A stretch of 64,000 nt of DNA from Pseudomonadales bacterium (GCA_020062665.1 JAGUVW010000043.1:1-64000); one strand, 5' to 3'; positions 49,292 through 58,906 are shown, counted from the stretch's first letter. Numbers and translations are program-made. The notes: generated by a model from the letters alone, not told the origin.

Positions 49292-51181
49292 TCACTTCTG
49301 GACGATGGTAGCGCGGGATTTCAGCGTGGCGATGTAACTATCAAAATCCAGCTGACCCTGATGATTGGCGGTGGACAGCAGAGCCTGCAGGGTTTCGTCC
49401 TCGCTCAACTTGAACTCACCTTCAGTCACCTTGGTCAGCACCACGATCTCCTGGTCACCGGAAGGCAGCCCAACCTTGTCCACCGACGCAACGTTCTCGG
49501 CTGGTGCAGGGAGTTCAAACAACTTGGTCACGATCGTACGCGACACATCCGCCGACTGGCGACCAACGCCTGCTTGATGAACCCAGGTAACTTCGAACTC
49601 ATCCGCCAGCGCTTCCAGCGTGGCACCTGCCTTCAGCTTATCCACGAGCTGTTGCGCTGTTTCGCTGGTCTTGTCGCGGGCTTTCTGCATCTTCAGCGCT
49701 GTAACCACCTGATCGCGCACTTCATCCAGTGTACGGTCCCGGGCCGGCTCATGCAGCGACACGCGCATCACCACCACGCTGCCATCAGCCAGCTCAATCG
49801 CGCTGCTGTTCATGCCTTCCTTCAGCAGATTCTCAGAAAAAGCCGCCTCAATAACCTTCGCATCTGCCGTAATACCACTGCCACCACGACGGGAGAAGGG
49901 TTCTGATTCCTGAACCGGTTTGCCAAACTTTTCGGCAACCGCGCTCAAATCACCCGCCGCGTAGGTCAGTTCGTTCATCTGATCGATGGCCTGACTCAGC
50001 TGCTCCGCAGATCGGGTATCGCGAACACTTTGCGTCAGCTCCTCGCGTTTTTCTTCTAGCGATGCCACAGGCACTGACTCAATGCCAGTCAGCTTGATGA
50101 GATGGTAGCCAAACTCGGTCTTGACGATATCGGATGTCGCGCCCTCCTTCAGAGAAAACAGTGCGCTGTCAAAAGCCGGGTCATAGATGCCACGGCCAGC
50201 AAAATCCAGATCTCCACCGGTAGATGCAGTGGCCACGTCATCGGAGTAATGCTTGGCAACACTTGCGAAATCCTCACCGCCATCCAGCTTGGCCTTGGCT
50301 TCCTGAATCCGGCTCAGCGCCTCTGCATCATCACGATCATCATTGATTTCAACCAGAATATGCGACGCGCGCCGGCGCTCCTGGCCTTCCTGGCTGTGAA
50401 CATAATCAGCATATTCCTTCTGCAAGTCCTCATCGCTCACTGCCACATCAGCAGCGAAATCGCTGGCCTTGAAGGAAAGGTATTGAATGCGAACGCGCTC
50501 TTCTGTGCGGTATTGCTCGCGATTGGCTTCAAAATAGGACTTGATGTCATCTTCTCCCACTTCGACGCCCTGCTGGAACCTGTCCAGCTTCAAGGTCGCA
50601 TAGGACAGATCACGCTTCTGGCCATCCAGCTGCACCAGCGTTTTCAGTTCCTGCTCGGTGGCAAACGCACTCAGACCGATCGCCTGCTGCAACTGCTCGG
50701 TAACCATGCCGCTGCTCAGCTCATCATAAAAGCGCAACGGCGTATAACCGGCGCGGGCCAGAACAGTTTCGAGTTTTTCCTGCGAGAACGCGCCTGTGGA
50801 CTCATCACGGAACTGCGGCATGTTGCGCACGTAGCTCTTGATCGCTTCGTTTGCGACGTAGAGCCCCTCGTCCTTCACAGCCTGGGACAGCAATTCGCGC
50901 TGGATCAACGACTCAATCACGCGCGGACGCAGCATATCATCGGTAAAGAAACTGCCATCGATGTTACCGCCCATGCGTTGCACCATGGCCTCGCGTTGGG
51001 CGCTGATGGCACGATCCACCTCGGGTTTTGAAATCTCAACATCGTTCACAACGATCGCCACATCGCTGCGTCCGCTGTTCATGAAAATTCCTTCGATCCC
51101 GAAAAAGGCGAAAGGCAAAATGAAAATGGCCAGCAGTACCTTGCCGAACCAGCCTTTCAATAGATTACGAAATTGTTGCAT
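49292..51181 (-). CDS. ppiD: periplasmic folding chaperone/peptidyl-prolyl isomerase D
   Basis: 629 residues. One N-terminal membrane anchor (about 12-34, LLAIFILPFAFFGIEGIF) holds a periplasmic part with a SurA-like chaperone domain (IVVNDVEISKPEVDRAI near residue 42-58) and one parvulin domain around 270-360 (HILVEINDDRDDAE and EFGYHLIKLTGI). It assists proteins leaving the Sec translocon. ATG 51181 (MQQFRNLLKGW) is the family start, with GGAG 8 bases upstream; a longer frame reaches through the promoter. In many Proteobacteria it follows lon and hupB, as here. Confidence 0.93.
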   Translation of the reverse strand: MQQFRNLLKGWFGKVLLAIFILPFAFFGIEGIFMNSGRSDVAIVVNDVEISKPEVDRAISAQREAMVQRMGGNIDGSFFTDDMLRPRVIESLIQRELLSQAVKDEGLYVANEAIKSYVRNMPQFRDESTGAFSQEKLETVLARAGYTPLRFYDELSSGMVTEQLQQAIGLSAFATEQELKTLVQLDGQKRDLSYATLKLDRFQQGVEVGEDDIKSYFEANREQYRTEERVRIQYLSFKASDFAADVAVSDEDLQKEYADYVHSQEGQERRRASHILVEINDDRDDAEALSRIQEAKAKLDGGEDFASVAKHYSDDVATASTGGDLDFAGRGIYDPAFDSALFSLKEGATSDIVKTEFGYHLIKLTGIESVPVASLEEKREELTQSVRDTRSAEQLSQAIDQMNELTYAAGDLSAVAEKFGKPVQESEPFSRRGGSGITADAKVIEAAFSENLLKEGMNSSAIELADGSVVVMRVSLHEPARDRTLDEVRDQVVTALKMQKARDKTSETAQQLVDKLKAGATLEALADEFEVTWVHQAGVGRQSADVSRTIVTKLFELPAPAENVASVDKVGLPSGDQEIVVLTKVTEGEFKLSEDETLQALLSTANHQGQLDFDSYIATLKSRATIVQK

Positions 51182-51230
51182 GCTCAAAGCTCCGATTAGG
51201 GCTGCATTTTTTGGGTATTCAAGGGGTTGG

Positions 51231-51236
51231 ATTATA
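51231..51236 (-). promoter_or_regulatory. ppiD -10 element
   Basis: Perfect TATAAT on the minus strand, 50 bases before the ppiD start, downstream of the hairpin at 51268-51302. The best -35 (TTCAAA) is poor and spaced 15 bases. Confidence 0.5.
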
Positions 51237-51267
51237 AACGAAAAATGCCGGTTTGAACCCCAAAGCA

Positions 51268-51302
51268 AAAAGAGAAGCGCATCTTCGACACGCTTCTCTT
51301 TC
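51268..51302 (-). terminator. strong terminator-like hairpin upstream of ppiD
   Basis: AGAGAAGCG (51271-51279) pairs with CGCTTCTCT (51291-51299) across 11 bases; on the minus strand TTTTTGC follows. It insulates ppiD from hupB transcription. Confidence 0.75.
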
Positions 51303-51426
51303 TGTTGATCCGTCAATTCTGAATACCGCTTGATGTCATCCGCTGAAGAAACGACTTCACGTTTTCAACGACTACCCTACAAGGCTGCCAGACCCGCCCC
51401 AGCGCTCTGACAAAACCGATTAGAGC

Positions 51427-51447
51427 AAAAAACAATCAGTTGATTGT
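51427..51447 (-). terminator. AT-rich terminator candidate close to hupB
   Basis: ACAATC-aact-GATTGT followed on the minus strand by TTTTTT, 69 bases after the hupB stop. The stem is short and weak but the T run is perfect. Confidence 0.5.
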
Positions 51448-51515
51448 CGGGGAGCTTTGCGTCCGTTAGGGGTAGAGCCTGAATCAAGTTGCTTTCAGTT
51501 CTGCTTTGAGCGTTA

Positions 51516-51791
51516 TCAGTCGTTGCAAGCGTCCTTCAACGCCTTGCCCGGCTTAAAGGTTGGGATTTTGGCGGCAGGAATTTCGATTGGCTGACCAGTC
51601 TGAGGATTGCGGCCTGAACGGGCAGTACGCTCTTTCACACTGAAAGTACCGAAGCCAACCAGCACTACCTGATCATTTTGCTTCAATGCATTGGTAACGG
51701 AATCAATCACAGCATCAAGCGCGCGGCTTGCTTGTGCTTTGGGAATGTCAGCTGATGCAGCAATGGCATCGATCAATTCGGATTTATTCAC
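51516..51791 (-). CDS. hupB: DNA-binding protein HU, beta type
   Basis: 91 residues. Nucleoid protein that bends DNA as a dimer. [20 protein letters not shown] is the usual first helix; [20 protein letters not shown] leads into the DNA-binding arm, with the intercalating Pro in [12 protein letters not shown]. The start is GTG 51791, with AAGGGGAG 6 bases upstream. It sits between lon and ppiD, the standard place of hupB in gammaproteobacteria, and has its own strong promoter and a 107-base leader. Confidence 0.97.
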   Translation of the reverse strand: MNKSELIDAIAASADIPKAQASRALDAVIDSVTNALKQNDQVVLVGFGTFSVKERTARSGRNPQTGQPIEIPAAKIPTFKPGKALKDACND

Positions 51792-51825
51792 AAGACTCCC
51801 CTTTTAAGAATTTTGTCTGCGGATT

Positions 51826-51842
51826 CACCTGGGTACCAGGTG
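51826..51842 (-). promoter_or_regulatory. hairpin in the hupB leader
   Basis: CACCTGG-GTA-CCAGGTG in top-strand sense: perfect 7-base arms with a 3-base loop, about 35 bases before the hupB start. A role in translation control or mRNA stability is only inferred. Confidence 0.45.
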
Positions 51843-51904
51843 TAAATTGGGTGAAATGTAGCTTGGATGTCTACTGGAGTACCCGTCCCTTGCGGCGGAG
51901 CAAC

Positions 51905-51934
51905 TTTATACCAACTGCAAAAAAGGCCTGTCAA
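51905..51934 (-). promoter_or_regulatory. hupB sigma-70 promoter
   Basis: Perfect TTGACA (51934-51929), 18 bases, TATAAA (51910-51905) on the minus strand, with an AT-rich stretch upstream. The predicted leader is about 107 bases. Confidence 0.8.
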
Positions 51935-52050
51935 GCGCACCTTTTGAGCGGCGTATATTTATTTTTTTTCAAGTGCTTTTTGTCGAATCGTTATTTGATT
52001 TTGGGTGCAAATCTGCAGAATTTGATAACCAATAATGCAAATTAGAAGAC

Positions 52051-52083
52051 AAAAAAAGCGCCACAGTTGGGCGCTCTTTTTTT
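52051..52083. terminator. lon terminator
   Basis: AGCGCC (52057-52062) pairs with GGCGCT (52070-52075), flanked by a run of seven A and a run of seven T; on the minus strand it ends lon transcription. Confidence 0.85.
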
Positions 52084-52095
52084 GTATCGTTCGCA

Positions 52096-54519
52096 TTAGT
52101 GGGTGCTAACGCGATCCCCTTCTTCGTCTTCGTTTTCATCCCGGTTGGGAATTTCCACCGCAACGGTTTCCGGCAATGGTTCCGGCATGCGCGTCAACGC
52201 CAGCTCCAGCACTTCGTCAATCCATTTAACGCAGTGAATGACCAGATCTACCTTGATGTTCTCGGGAATTTCCTTCAGATCCCGCTCGTTTTCCTTGGGA
52301 ATGATCACATGCTTGATACCGCCGCGGTGGGCAGCGAGCAATTTCTCTTTCAGTCCACCAATGGGCAGCACCTGACCACGCAACGTGATCTCGCCGGTCA
52401 TCGCCACATCCGCTTTCACCGGAATATTGGTCAGCACGGACACCAAAGCGGTGCACATGCCTATACCGGCACTGGGACCATCCTTGGGTGTCGCACCTTC
52501 CGGCACGTGAATGTGAATATCCAGCTTCTCGTGAAATTCCGGCGAAATACCCAGCAGGCGCGAACGGCTGCGCACGACGGTCAGCGCGGCCTGAATAGAC
52601 TCCTGCATCACATCACCGAGTGACCCGGTACGAATCTGACGCCCTTTACCGGTCACTGCAGCAGCTTCGATAGTCAGCAGTTCGCCACCTACCGATGTCC
52701 ATGCCAGCCCGGTCACCTGACCGATACGATCCTGTTCTTCCTTCTTGCCGTAGCTGAACTTGCGCACGCCGTTGTAGTGCTCCACCAGTTCCGGCGTAAC
52801 CGTTGCTGCTTCGTGCTTATTACCCAGCACGTTTTCTTTAACATGCTTGCGGCAGATCTTGGCAATCTCACGCTCAAGTCCGCGCACGCCGGACTCGCGG
52901 GTGTAGTAGCGAATGATATGGCGAATGGCATCGTCACCCACTGCCAGCTCGCTATCCTCCAAGCCGTTCATCTTGCGCTGCTTGGGCACCAGATACTGCT
53001 GGGCAATGTTGAGTTTTTCGTCCTCGGTGTAGCCAGGAATCCGGATAACCTCCATGCGGTCCAGCAACGGCGCCGGAATGTTCATGGAGTTGGACGTGCA
53101 GATGAACAGCACATCCGACAGATCGTAATCCACTTCCAGATAATGGTCGTTAAAGGTGCTGTTCTGCTCTGGATCGAGCACTTCCAGCAACGCAGACGCT
53201 GGATCGCCGCGCATATCGACACCCATCTTGTCGATTTCGTCGAGCAGGAACAGCGGGTTTTTCACGCCAACCTTGGAAATTTTCTGGATCAGCTTGCCGG
53301 GCATGGAGCCAATGTAGGTACGACGATGTCCGCGAATCTCGGCTTCATCGCGCACACCACCCAGCGCCATCCGCACGAATTTGCGATTGGTGGCCTTGGC
53401 GATGGACTGGCCCAGGGATGTTTTGCCCACACCCGGCGGCCCCACCAGACACAATACGGGGCCACGAATCTTGTCGACGCGGGACTGGACTGCCAGATAT
53501 TCCAGAATGCGGTCTTTCACCTCCGCCAGACCATAATGATCTTCGTCCAGAATTTCCTTGGCCTTCTTCAGATCGTGACGCACCTTGCTCTTTTTGCGCC
53601 AGGGCAGATTCACCATCCAGTCCAGATAGCTGCGCACCACCGTGGCTTCCGCCGACATGGGTGACATCATCTTCAATTTGTTAAGCTCCGCCTTGGCTTT
53701 TTCGCGGGCTTCCTTGGACATGCCAGCGGACTGGATCTTCTTCTCGAACTCTTCCAGCTCGTTGCCGCCCTCTTCCAGATCGCCCAGTTCCTTCTGGATG
53801 GCCTTCATCTGCTCATTCAGATAGTACTCACGCTGGCTTTTTTCCATCTGCTTCTTGACACGGCCACGGATGCGCTTTTCCACCTGCAGCAGGTCGATTT
53901 CACTTTCCATCAACGCCATCAGGTGTTCGATGCGCTCGCGCAGGTCGAATACTTCCAGAATTTTCTGCTTCTCGTGAATCTTTAATGCCAGATGAGCGGC
54001 AATGGTATCGGACAGACGCCCTGGCTCTTCGATGGTGGATACGGACGTCAGAATCTCGGTAGCAACCTTCTTGCTGAGTTTGACGTACTGATCGAACTGC
54101 GACAGCAGTGAACGGGCAAGCACTTCGCCTTCCCGTTGATCTATCACAGCCTGGGGCGCTTCTTTCACAACGGCAGACAGGTAGCCTCTGTCCGTATTGA
54201 TGCTGAGCGTGTTGGCTCGAAACGCGCCTTCTACCAGCACCTTGACAGTGCCGTCGGGCAGTTTCAGTAACTGCAGTATGGTGGCGACGGTGCCAACCTC
54301 GTACAAATCCTTGGGCGCCGGATCATCATCGGAAGCATTAACCTGAGCAACCAGCACGATCTGCTTGTCATCATCCATGGCCTCTTCAAGCGCACGAATG
54401 GATTTGCTGCGCCCGACAAAAAGCGGAATAACCATGTGGGGATACACCACCACGTCACGCAGCGCGAGCAACGGCAGCTCTTTGTTCCCTTTCATCATTT
54501 TGTGATCTGACGTCTGCAT
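52096..54519 (-). CDS. lon: ATP-dependent protease La
   Basis: 807 residues. Degrades misfolded and regulatory proteins. The N-terminal substrate domain starts [20 protein letters not shown]; Walker A is [11 protein letters not shown] (about 363) and Walker [11 protein letters not shown]. The protease domain has the catalytic Ser in [11 protein letters not shown] and Lys in [10 protein letters not shown]. The acidic end [13 protein letters not shown] is variable in the family. ATG 54519 was used; ATGs at 54498 and 54495 (MMKGNKELP) are possible alternatives. A heat-shock type promoter lies just upstream. It follows clpX on the same strand. Confidence 0.97.
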   Translation of the reverse strand: MQTSDHKMMKGNKELPLLALRDVVVYPHMVIPLFVGRSKSIRALEEAMDDDKQIVLVAQVNASDDDPAPKDLYEVGTVATILQLLKLPDGTVKVLVEGAFRANTLSINTDRGYLSAVVKEAPQAVIDQREGEVLARSLLSQFDQYVKLSKKVATEILTSVSTIEEPGRLSDTIAAHLALKIHEKQKILEVFDLRERIEHLMALMESEIDLLQVEKRIRGRVKKQMEKSQREYYLNEQMKAIQKELGDLEEGGNELEEFEKKIQSAGMSKEAREKAKAELNKLKMMSPMSAEATVVRSYLDWMVNLPWRKKSKVRHDLKKAKEILDEDHYGLAEVKDRILEYLAVQSRVDKIRGPVLCLVGPPGVGKTSLGQSIAKATNRKFVRMALGGVRDEAEIRGHRRTYIGSMPGKLIQKISKVGVKNPLFLLDEIDKMGVDMRGDPASALLEVLDPEQNSTFNDHYLEVDYDLSDVLFICTSNSMNIPAPLLDRMEVIRIPGYTEDEKLNIAQQYLVPKQRKMNGLEDSELAVGDDAIRHIIRYYTRESGVRGLEREIAKICRKHVKENVLGNKHEAATVTPELVEHYNGVRKFSYGKKEEQDRIGQVTGLAWTSVGGELLTIEAAAVTGKGRQIRTGSLGDVMQESIQAALTVVRSRSRLLGISPEFHEKLDIHIHVPEGATPKDGPSAGIGMCTALVSVLTNIPVKADVAMTGEITLRGQVLPIGGLKEKLLAAHRGGIKHVIIPKENERDLKEIPENIKVDLVIHCVKWIDEVLELALTRMPEPLPETVAVEIPNRDENEDEEGDRVSTH

Positions 54520-54559
54520 AGATTGAACCCTTTGTGTGGGTTTCTGACTGGAAGTTGCT

Positions 54560-54588
54560 TTATGGGGTCACTTCCACCGTTTTTCAAT
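54560..54588 (-). promoter_or_regulatory. sigma-32 heat-shock promoter of lon
   Basis: On the minus strand ATTGAAA (54588-54582), 14 bases, then CCCCATAA (54567-54560): six of seven -35 bases and the full CCCCAT core of the sigma-32 consensus, about 40 bases before the lon ATG. Confidence 0.8.
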
Positions 54589-54614
54589 ATCGAACCGTGA
54601 CAAACCAATCATCG

Positions 54615-54643
54615 CGGAATAAAAAAGGGCCTTGCGGCCCTTC
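54615..54643 (-). terminator. clpX terminator
   Basis: AAGGGCC/GGCCCTT stem with a TTGC loop, followed on the minus strand by TTTTTTATT. It separates clpX from lon. Confidence 0.85.
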
Positions 54644-54660
54644 TTCCAAGACGGTTCCGA

Positions 54661-55956
54661 CTACTCGGAGGCGCGTGCCTGTTCGTTGTTCTCGTAAATC
54701 ATCAACGGTTCCGACTCGCCTTTTATAACCGCCCCGTCGATGACGACCTTCACCACATTACGAGTGGACGGCACGGAGTACATGGTATCCAGCAGCACAG
54801 ACTCGAGTATGGAACGTAGACCACGGGCACCGGTCTTGCGTTCCATGGCTTTCTTGGCCACTGACACCAGAGCATCCTCGCGGAAATCCAGATCGACGCC
54901 ATCCATTTCGAACAGCTTCTGGTATTGCTTGGTGAGGGAGTTCTTGGGCTCGGTCAGGATCTGTACCAACGCTTCCTCATCCAGCTCTGCCAGGGTTGCC
55001 ACGATGGGCAGACGACCGACAAATTCGGGAATCAGGCCATACTTCACTAGATCTTCCGGCGCGACTTCCTTCAGCACATCGCTGACGTTCTTGGAGTCTT
55101 CCTTGCTCTTGACCGTGGCGGAGAAACCAATACCACTCTTTTCGGAGCGATCGCGAATGACTTTTTCCAGGCCGGCAAATGCACCACCGCAGATAAACAG
55201 AATATTGGACGTATCAACTTGCAGGAACTCCTGCTGCGGATGCTTGCGTCCACCCTGCGGTGGAACCGATGCAACGGTACCTTCGATCAGCTTCAGCAGC
55301 GCCTGCTGCACACCTTCACCGGACACATCGCGGGTGATGGACGGATTGTCGGATTTGCGGGAAATCTTGTCGATTTCGTCGATGTAGACGATACCCATCT
55401 GGGCTTTTTCCACATCGTAGTCGCATTTCTGCAACAGCTTCTGAATAATATTCTCGACATCCTCACCGACATAACCTGCTTCGGTGAGTGTCGTTGCATC
55501 TGCGATGGTGAACGGCACGTTGAGCAGACGCGCCAGTGTCTCCGCCAACAAGGTTTTTCCGCTACCGGTGGGACCAATCAGCAAGATGTTGCTCTTGCCC
55601 AGCTCAACATCGACACTGGATCCTTTCGCTGTCTTCGCAGAGCCAGAGCGCAATCGCTTGTAATGGTTGTACACCGCAACCGCCAGAACCTTTTTGGCCC
55701 GATCCTGGCCAATCACGTAATCATCGAGGATATCTTTGATTTCGATGGGTGTTGGCAGTTTGTCGGAGTTCTTGTCGCTGCTTTCTTCCTGAACCTCTTC
55801 ACGAATAATGTCGTTGCAGAGATCCACGCATTCGTCGCAGATGAACACAGAGGGACCGGCGATCAGTTTGCGCACCTCATGCTGGCTTTTGCCGCAGAAG
55901 GAGCAGTACAACAGCTTGCCGCTGTCTTCGCCTTTTCCGTCACGATCGTCAGTCAT
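54661..55956 (-). CDS. clpX: ClpXP protease ATPase subunit
   Basis: 431 residues. AAA+ unfoldase that feeds ClpP. The N-terminal zinc domain is [13 protein letters not shown]...[10 protein letters not shown]; Walker A is [15 protein letters not shown], Walker [13 protein letters not shown], and the sensor-2 region [13 protein letters not shown] is near residue 380. [13 protein letters not shown] is also typical. It lies 127 bases after clpP on the same strand, with its own probable start region in the gap, and is ended by a terminator before lon. Confidence 0.97.
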   Translation of the reverse strand: MTDDRDGKGEDSGKLLYCSFCGKSQHEVRKLIAGPSVFICDECVDLCNDIIREEVQEESSDKNSDKLPTPIEIKDILDDYVIGQDRAKKVLAVAVYNHYKRLRSGSAKTAKGSSVDVELGKSNILLIGPTGSGKTLLAETLARLLNVPFTIADATTLTEAGYVGEDVENIIQKLLQKCDYDVEKAQMGIVYIDEIDKISRKSDNPSITRDVSGEGVQQALLKLIEGTVASVPPQGGRKHPQQEFLQVDTSNILFICGGAFAGLEKVIRDRSEKSGIGFSATVKSKEDSKNVSDVLKEVAPEDLVKYGLIPEFVGRLPIVATLAELDEEALVQILTEPKNSLTKQYQKLFEMDGVDLDFREDALVSVAKKAMERKTGARGLRSILESVLLDTMYSVPSTRNVVKVVIDGAVIKGESEPLMIYENNEQARASE

Positions 55957-56083
55957 CTAATTTCCTCTTCAAGCCTGCATCGGCATATAGAAAGATGCAG
56001 CGAAAACCTCATTTTTGCAAGTACGAGATTCCCAAATTGTTCAGATTGATTCTAGCTAATAGAGTTAACTTATTGATTTTAAA

Positions 56084-56713
56084 TTAGCGCTTTTCGAGCA
56101 CTTCGTCGACCAAGCCGTAAGCCTTGGCATCATAGGCGCTCATGAAGTTGTCGCGATCGGTATCCCGGTCAATGGTCTCGTAGGGCTGGCCTGTGTGATG
56201 AGCCAGGATCTCGTTGAGACGACGCTTCATCTGCAGGATCTCGCGGGCGTGGATCTCGATGTCAGAGGCTTGGCCCTGGAATCCACCCAAGGGCTGGTGA
56301 ATCATCACACGGGAGTTGGGCAGGCAGAACCGCTTACCTTTAGCCCCAGCCGTGAGCAGGAAAGCCCCCATGGAACAGGCCTGCCCCACACACATGGTGG
56401 ATACGTTGGGCTTCACGAACTGCATGGTGTCGTAAATCGCCATGCCGGCCGTTACGGAGCCACCAGGTGAGTTGATGTACAGATGGATGTCCTTATCCGG
56501 ATTCTCAGATTCCAGGAACAGCAACTGGGCGACGATCAGATTGGCCATATGGTCTTCCACCTGACCCACCATGAAGATCACACGCTCTTTCAGCAGGCGC
56601 GAATAGATGTCGAAGGAACGCTCCCCACGCGCCGTTTGCTCAATGACCATGGGAATCAGGCCGGTGTTGAGAATGGTGTTGCGCTCGGCAAGTTCATGCA
56701 GACGGTCAAACAT
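56084..56713 (-). CDS. clpP: ClpP protease proteolytic subunit
   Basis: 209 residues. Serine peptidase that assembles into two heptameric rings. Catalytic Ser114 in [11 protein letters not shown] and His139 in MIHQPLGG; the Asp is in the [14 protein letters not shown] region. [17 protein letters not shown] forms the oxyanion loop. The first residues before [20 protein letters not shown] may be removed as a propeptide, as in E. coli. It stands between tig and clpX, in the classic order, and has a heat-shock promoter match upstream. Confidence 0.97.
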   Translation of the reverse strand: MFDRLHELAERNTILNTGLIPMVIEQTARGERSFDIYSRLLKERVIFMVGQVEDHMANLIVAQLLFLESENPDKDIHLYINSPGGSVTAGMAIYDTMQFVKPNVSTMCVGQACSMGAFLLTAGAKGKRFCLPNSRVMIHQPLGGFQGQASDIEIHAREILQMKRRLNEILAHHTGQPYETIDRDTDRDNFMSAYDAKAYGLVDEVLEKR

Positions 56714-56774
56714 GTGGACTTCCTTCTAGGTCGGTAAATGAGCAACGGGTGTAAGGTCACGCCATAACTTGAGG

Positions 56775-56802
56775 ATATGCGGTCTTTTCAAGAAGTTTCA
56801 AG
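56775..56802 (-). promoter_or_regulatory. sigma-32 heat-shock promoter of clpP
   Basis: On the minus strand a perfect CTTGAAA (56802-56796), 13 bases, then CCGCATAT (56782-56775), one mismatch from CCCCATNT, about 60 bases before the clpP ATG. Confidence 0.8.
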
Positions 56803-56863
56803 ACCTTGGGTGCGATTATTTTAACTATAGCCCCGAACTTTACTGGCGTCCGGTAGACGGGCG

Positions 56864-56898
56864 AAAAAAAAAGCGCGATCGGGTGAGCGCGCTTTTTT
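56864..56898 (-). terminator. tig terminator
   Basis: AAGCGCG (56871-56877) pairs with CGCGCTT (56888-56894), flanked by a long A run on one side and T6 on the other; on the minus strand a long T run follows. clpP therefore needs its own promoter. Confidence 0.85.
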
Positions 56899-56919
56899 GT
56901 ACCCCGGGACTAAGACGGA

Positions 56920-58245
56920 TCAGGCGTCGTCTTCTTCCTGGCCGGCAGGTTGACGTACGGCTTCCTCGTAAGGCATCACCTGGTCAGACAGCTGGGCCTG
57001 CTCCAGGATGATATCCACCACCTGGTCTTCCAGCACCATGGCTTCTACCTGTTGCAGCACTTGCTGGTTCTCGTAATACCAGCTGACGACCTGCTGCGGA
57101 TTTTCGTAGGGCTGGGCCAGCTCTTCGATAGCTGCGCGTACGCGCGTTGCATCGGATTTGATCTGGCGCTCCTTGATGACTTCACCCAGCAGCAGAGCCA
57201 GTTTCACGGCGCGAGTGGCCTGCTTTTCAAACAATTCTGCAGGCAGTGAGCGGAAGTCAAAGTTCGCGCCGCCGCCGAACTGCTGAACCATCTGCTTGCG
57301 CTGACGGTCGATTTCGGAATCGATCAGCGCCTTCGGCACCGCGACTTCGTCGTTTTTCGCCAGCACACCATCCATCACCTGCTTCTTGACGCGGTTCTTG
57401 ACGGCATTCTTCAGTTCGCGCTCCATGTTGACGCGGATTTCAGCGCGGAAATTTTCCAGGCTGGGATCCTTGGCAACGAACGCCTTGATGAATTCCTCGT
57501 TCACTTCCGGCAGTTTTTTCTCCTGCACGGCCTTCACGGTCACTGCAAATTGAACAGCCTGACCTTTCAGCTCTTCAGAGTGATAGTCCGCCGGGAAAGT
57601 CAGCGCCAGTAAGCGCTCTTCGCCCTTGGTGGCACCGACCAAGCCGTCTTCGAAACCGGGAATCATCTGCCCGGAGCCCAGCACCAGCTTGGTGTTTTCG
57701 GCGCTGCCGCCCTGGAATGGTTCACCGTCTTTGGTGCCAACGAAGTCGATGATGACCTGATCGCCATTCTGCGCCGGACGCTCAACATCGGTGAAGCTGG
57801 CGCGCTGCTCGCGCAGGCGTTCGATCATGGCGTCGATATCGGATTCCTGAATGTCGGCCACCGGGCGCACAACGGAGATTTCCGCCAGGCCCTGCACCTT
57901 GATTTCGGGGTAAACCTCGAAGGTGGCAACGAATTCGAAATCCTCGCCAGGAGCATCCTTGGTGCGCTCGATGGAAGGATAGCCGGCGGGATTGAGGGAT
58001 TCCTTGGTCATGGCTTCGTAGAAGGAGTTGCTGACCAGTTCGCCGATCACTTCTTCACGAATGGCTTTGGCGAAGCGGCGACGCACTTCACGGAGGGGTA
58101 CCTTGCCAGGACGGAAACCATCAATGCGCACGCGCTTGGCTGTCTCGGCCAGTTTGCTTTCGACTGCAGTATCGATTTTCTCGGCAGGAATGCCGACCGT
58201 CATGCGACGCTCGAGTGCAGAGGTGGTTTCCACGGAAACTTGCAT
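56920..58245 (-). CDS. tig: trigger factor
   Basis: 441 residues. Ribosome-bound chaperone and prolyl isomerase. The ribosome-docking motif is GFRPGKVPLREV (about 43-54); the FKBP-type domain has NGDQVIIDFVGTKDGEPFQG (about 155-175), and the helical chaperone arms follow, ending in an acidic tail. ATG 58245 (MQVSVETTSALE) is the family start, with GAGG 6 bases before it; a longer frame adds 13 unrelated residues. It lies downstream of the tRNA-His gene on the same strand. Confidence 0.96.
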   Translation of the reverse strand: MQVSVETTSALERRMTVGIPAEKIDTAVESKLAETAKRVRIDGFRPGKVPLREVRRRFAKAIREEVIGELVSNSFYEAMTKESLNPAGYPSIERTKDAPGEDFEFVATFEVYPEIKVQGLAEISVVRPVADIQESDIDAMIERLREQRASFTDVERPAQNGDQVIIDFVGTKDGEPFQGGSAENTKLVLGSGQMIPGFEDGLVGATKGEERLLALTFPADYHSEELKGQAVQFAVTVKAVQEKKLPEVNEEFIKAFVAKDPSLENFRAEIRVNMERELKNAVKNRVKKQVMDGVLAKNDEVAVPKALIDSEIDRQRKQMVQQFGGGANFDFRSLPAELFEKQATRAVKLALLLGEVIKERQIKSDATRVRAAIEELAQPYENPQQVVSWYYENQQVLQQVEAMVLEDQVVDIILEQAQLSDQVMPYEEAVRQPAGQEEDDA

Positions 58246-58304
58246 ATCAACCTCGGGTGGTTCTTTCGTTGAGTCTATTCCCATACCGACGCATCAAAGC
58301 AGAA

Positions 58305-58334
58305 ACCGGTAATATCCTTTTGGACATTACCGGT
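58305..58334 (-). terminator. stem-loop between the tRNA operon and tig
   Basis: ACCGGTAAT(G/A)TCC arms of 13 base pairs, with one wobble pair and a four-base AAAA loop on the minus strand. The following tract (TTCTGCTTTG) is only partly T-rich, so it may terminate the tRNA transcript partially or act as a processing signal before tig. Confidence 0.55.
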
Positions 58335-58369
58335 CTCGTGTCTGCCTGATTGGGTCGGCAATCCAAAAA

Positions 58370-58445
58370 TGGGGTGGACGATGGGGCTCGAACCCACGAC
58401 AACCGGAATCACAATCCGGGGCTCTACCAACTGAGCTACGCCCAC
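58370..58445 (-). tRNA. tRNA-His (GTG)
   Basis: Cloverleaf read on the minus strand, starting GTGGGCGTAGC and ending with encoded CCA. The anticodon GTG is at 58412-58410. The extra G-1 typical of tRNA-His is present at 58446, opposite discriminator C73. Confidence 0.96.
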
Positions 58446-58484
58446 CATTGTTACTACTGAAACTGTCTGTCAGATGCCGAGAAC

Positions 58485-58561
58485 TGGCGCGCCCGGCAGG
58501 ACTCGAACCTGCGACCCTCGGCTTAGAAGGCCGATGCTCTATCCAGTTGAGCTACGGGCGC
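58485..58561 (-). tRNA. tRNA-Arg (TCT)
   Basis: 77-base cloverleaf from GCGCCCGTAGC to encoded CCA. The anticodon TCT is at 58527-58525. Second gene of the tRNA operon. Confidence 0.96.
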
Positions 58562-58605
58562 TTGACTCGAGAGATGCCGCCAAGCATCTGATTTAAAGAA
58601 CATTC

Positions 58606-58682
58606 TGGTCGGGGTAGAGGGATTTGAACCCCCGACATCCTGCTCCCAAAGCAGGCGCGCTACCAGACTGCGCTATACCCCG
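58606..58682 (-). tRNA. tRNA-Pro (TGG)
   Basis: 77-base cloverleaf from CGGGGTATAGC to encoded CCA. The anticodon TGG is at 58648-58646. First gene of the tRNA operon Pro-Arg-His. Confidence 0.96.
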
Positions 58683-58712
58683 TTTCGATACCGTACTGGT
58701 AGCGAGGGCAGC

Positions 58713-58741
58713 ATCATATACATCCGTCTTTTGCTCGTCAA
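58713..58741 (-). promoter_or_regulatory. tRNA operon promoter
   Basis: TTGACG (58741-58736), exactly 17 bases, TATGAT (58718-58713) on the minus strand, followed by a GC-rich discriminator (GCTGCCC), the layout of stringently controlled stable-RNA promoters. Confidence 0.82.
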
Positions 58742-58906
58742 ACATTTTCATAAATATCAATGGGATCAGGGGATTGCGCTGTTTTCTTTGCCTGCCCCTG
58801 GCTTTAGTGCGAAAATAGGCGCCCTTCGCGACGGGCAAAACGAATGCCCTCGGGCTCTTCCTTACGATTTTTCCTGCTTCATTGGTTCCAGGATTGCGCC
58901 TCATTT

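Larger units (their letters stand above)
51182..51515. other. 334-base gap between ppiD and hupB
   Basis: No credible gene. From hupB towards ppiD it holds an AT-rich hairpin with a T6 run (51427-51447), about 120 bases without recognised features, a strong terminator-like hairpin (51268-51302) and a ppiD -10 (51231-51236). The piece between the two hairpins could belong to a long 3' tail of hupB or to a small RNA; no good promoter for the latter was seen. Confidence 0.5.
51792..52095. other. 304-base gap between hupB and lon
   Basis: Contains the hupB leader with a 7-base-pair hairpin (51826-51842), the hupB promoter (51905-51934), an AT-rich upstream stretch (51950-52050) that could act as an UP element, and the lon terminator (52051-52083). 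No gene. Confidence 0.65.

Noticed and set aside
58593-58904. Open frame across the tRNA-Pro gene
   Set aside because: It runs through a clear tRNA and its promoter; the translation has no protein features.
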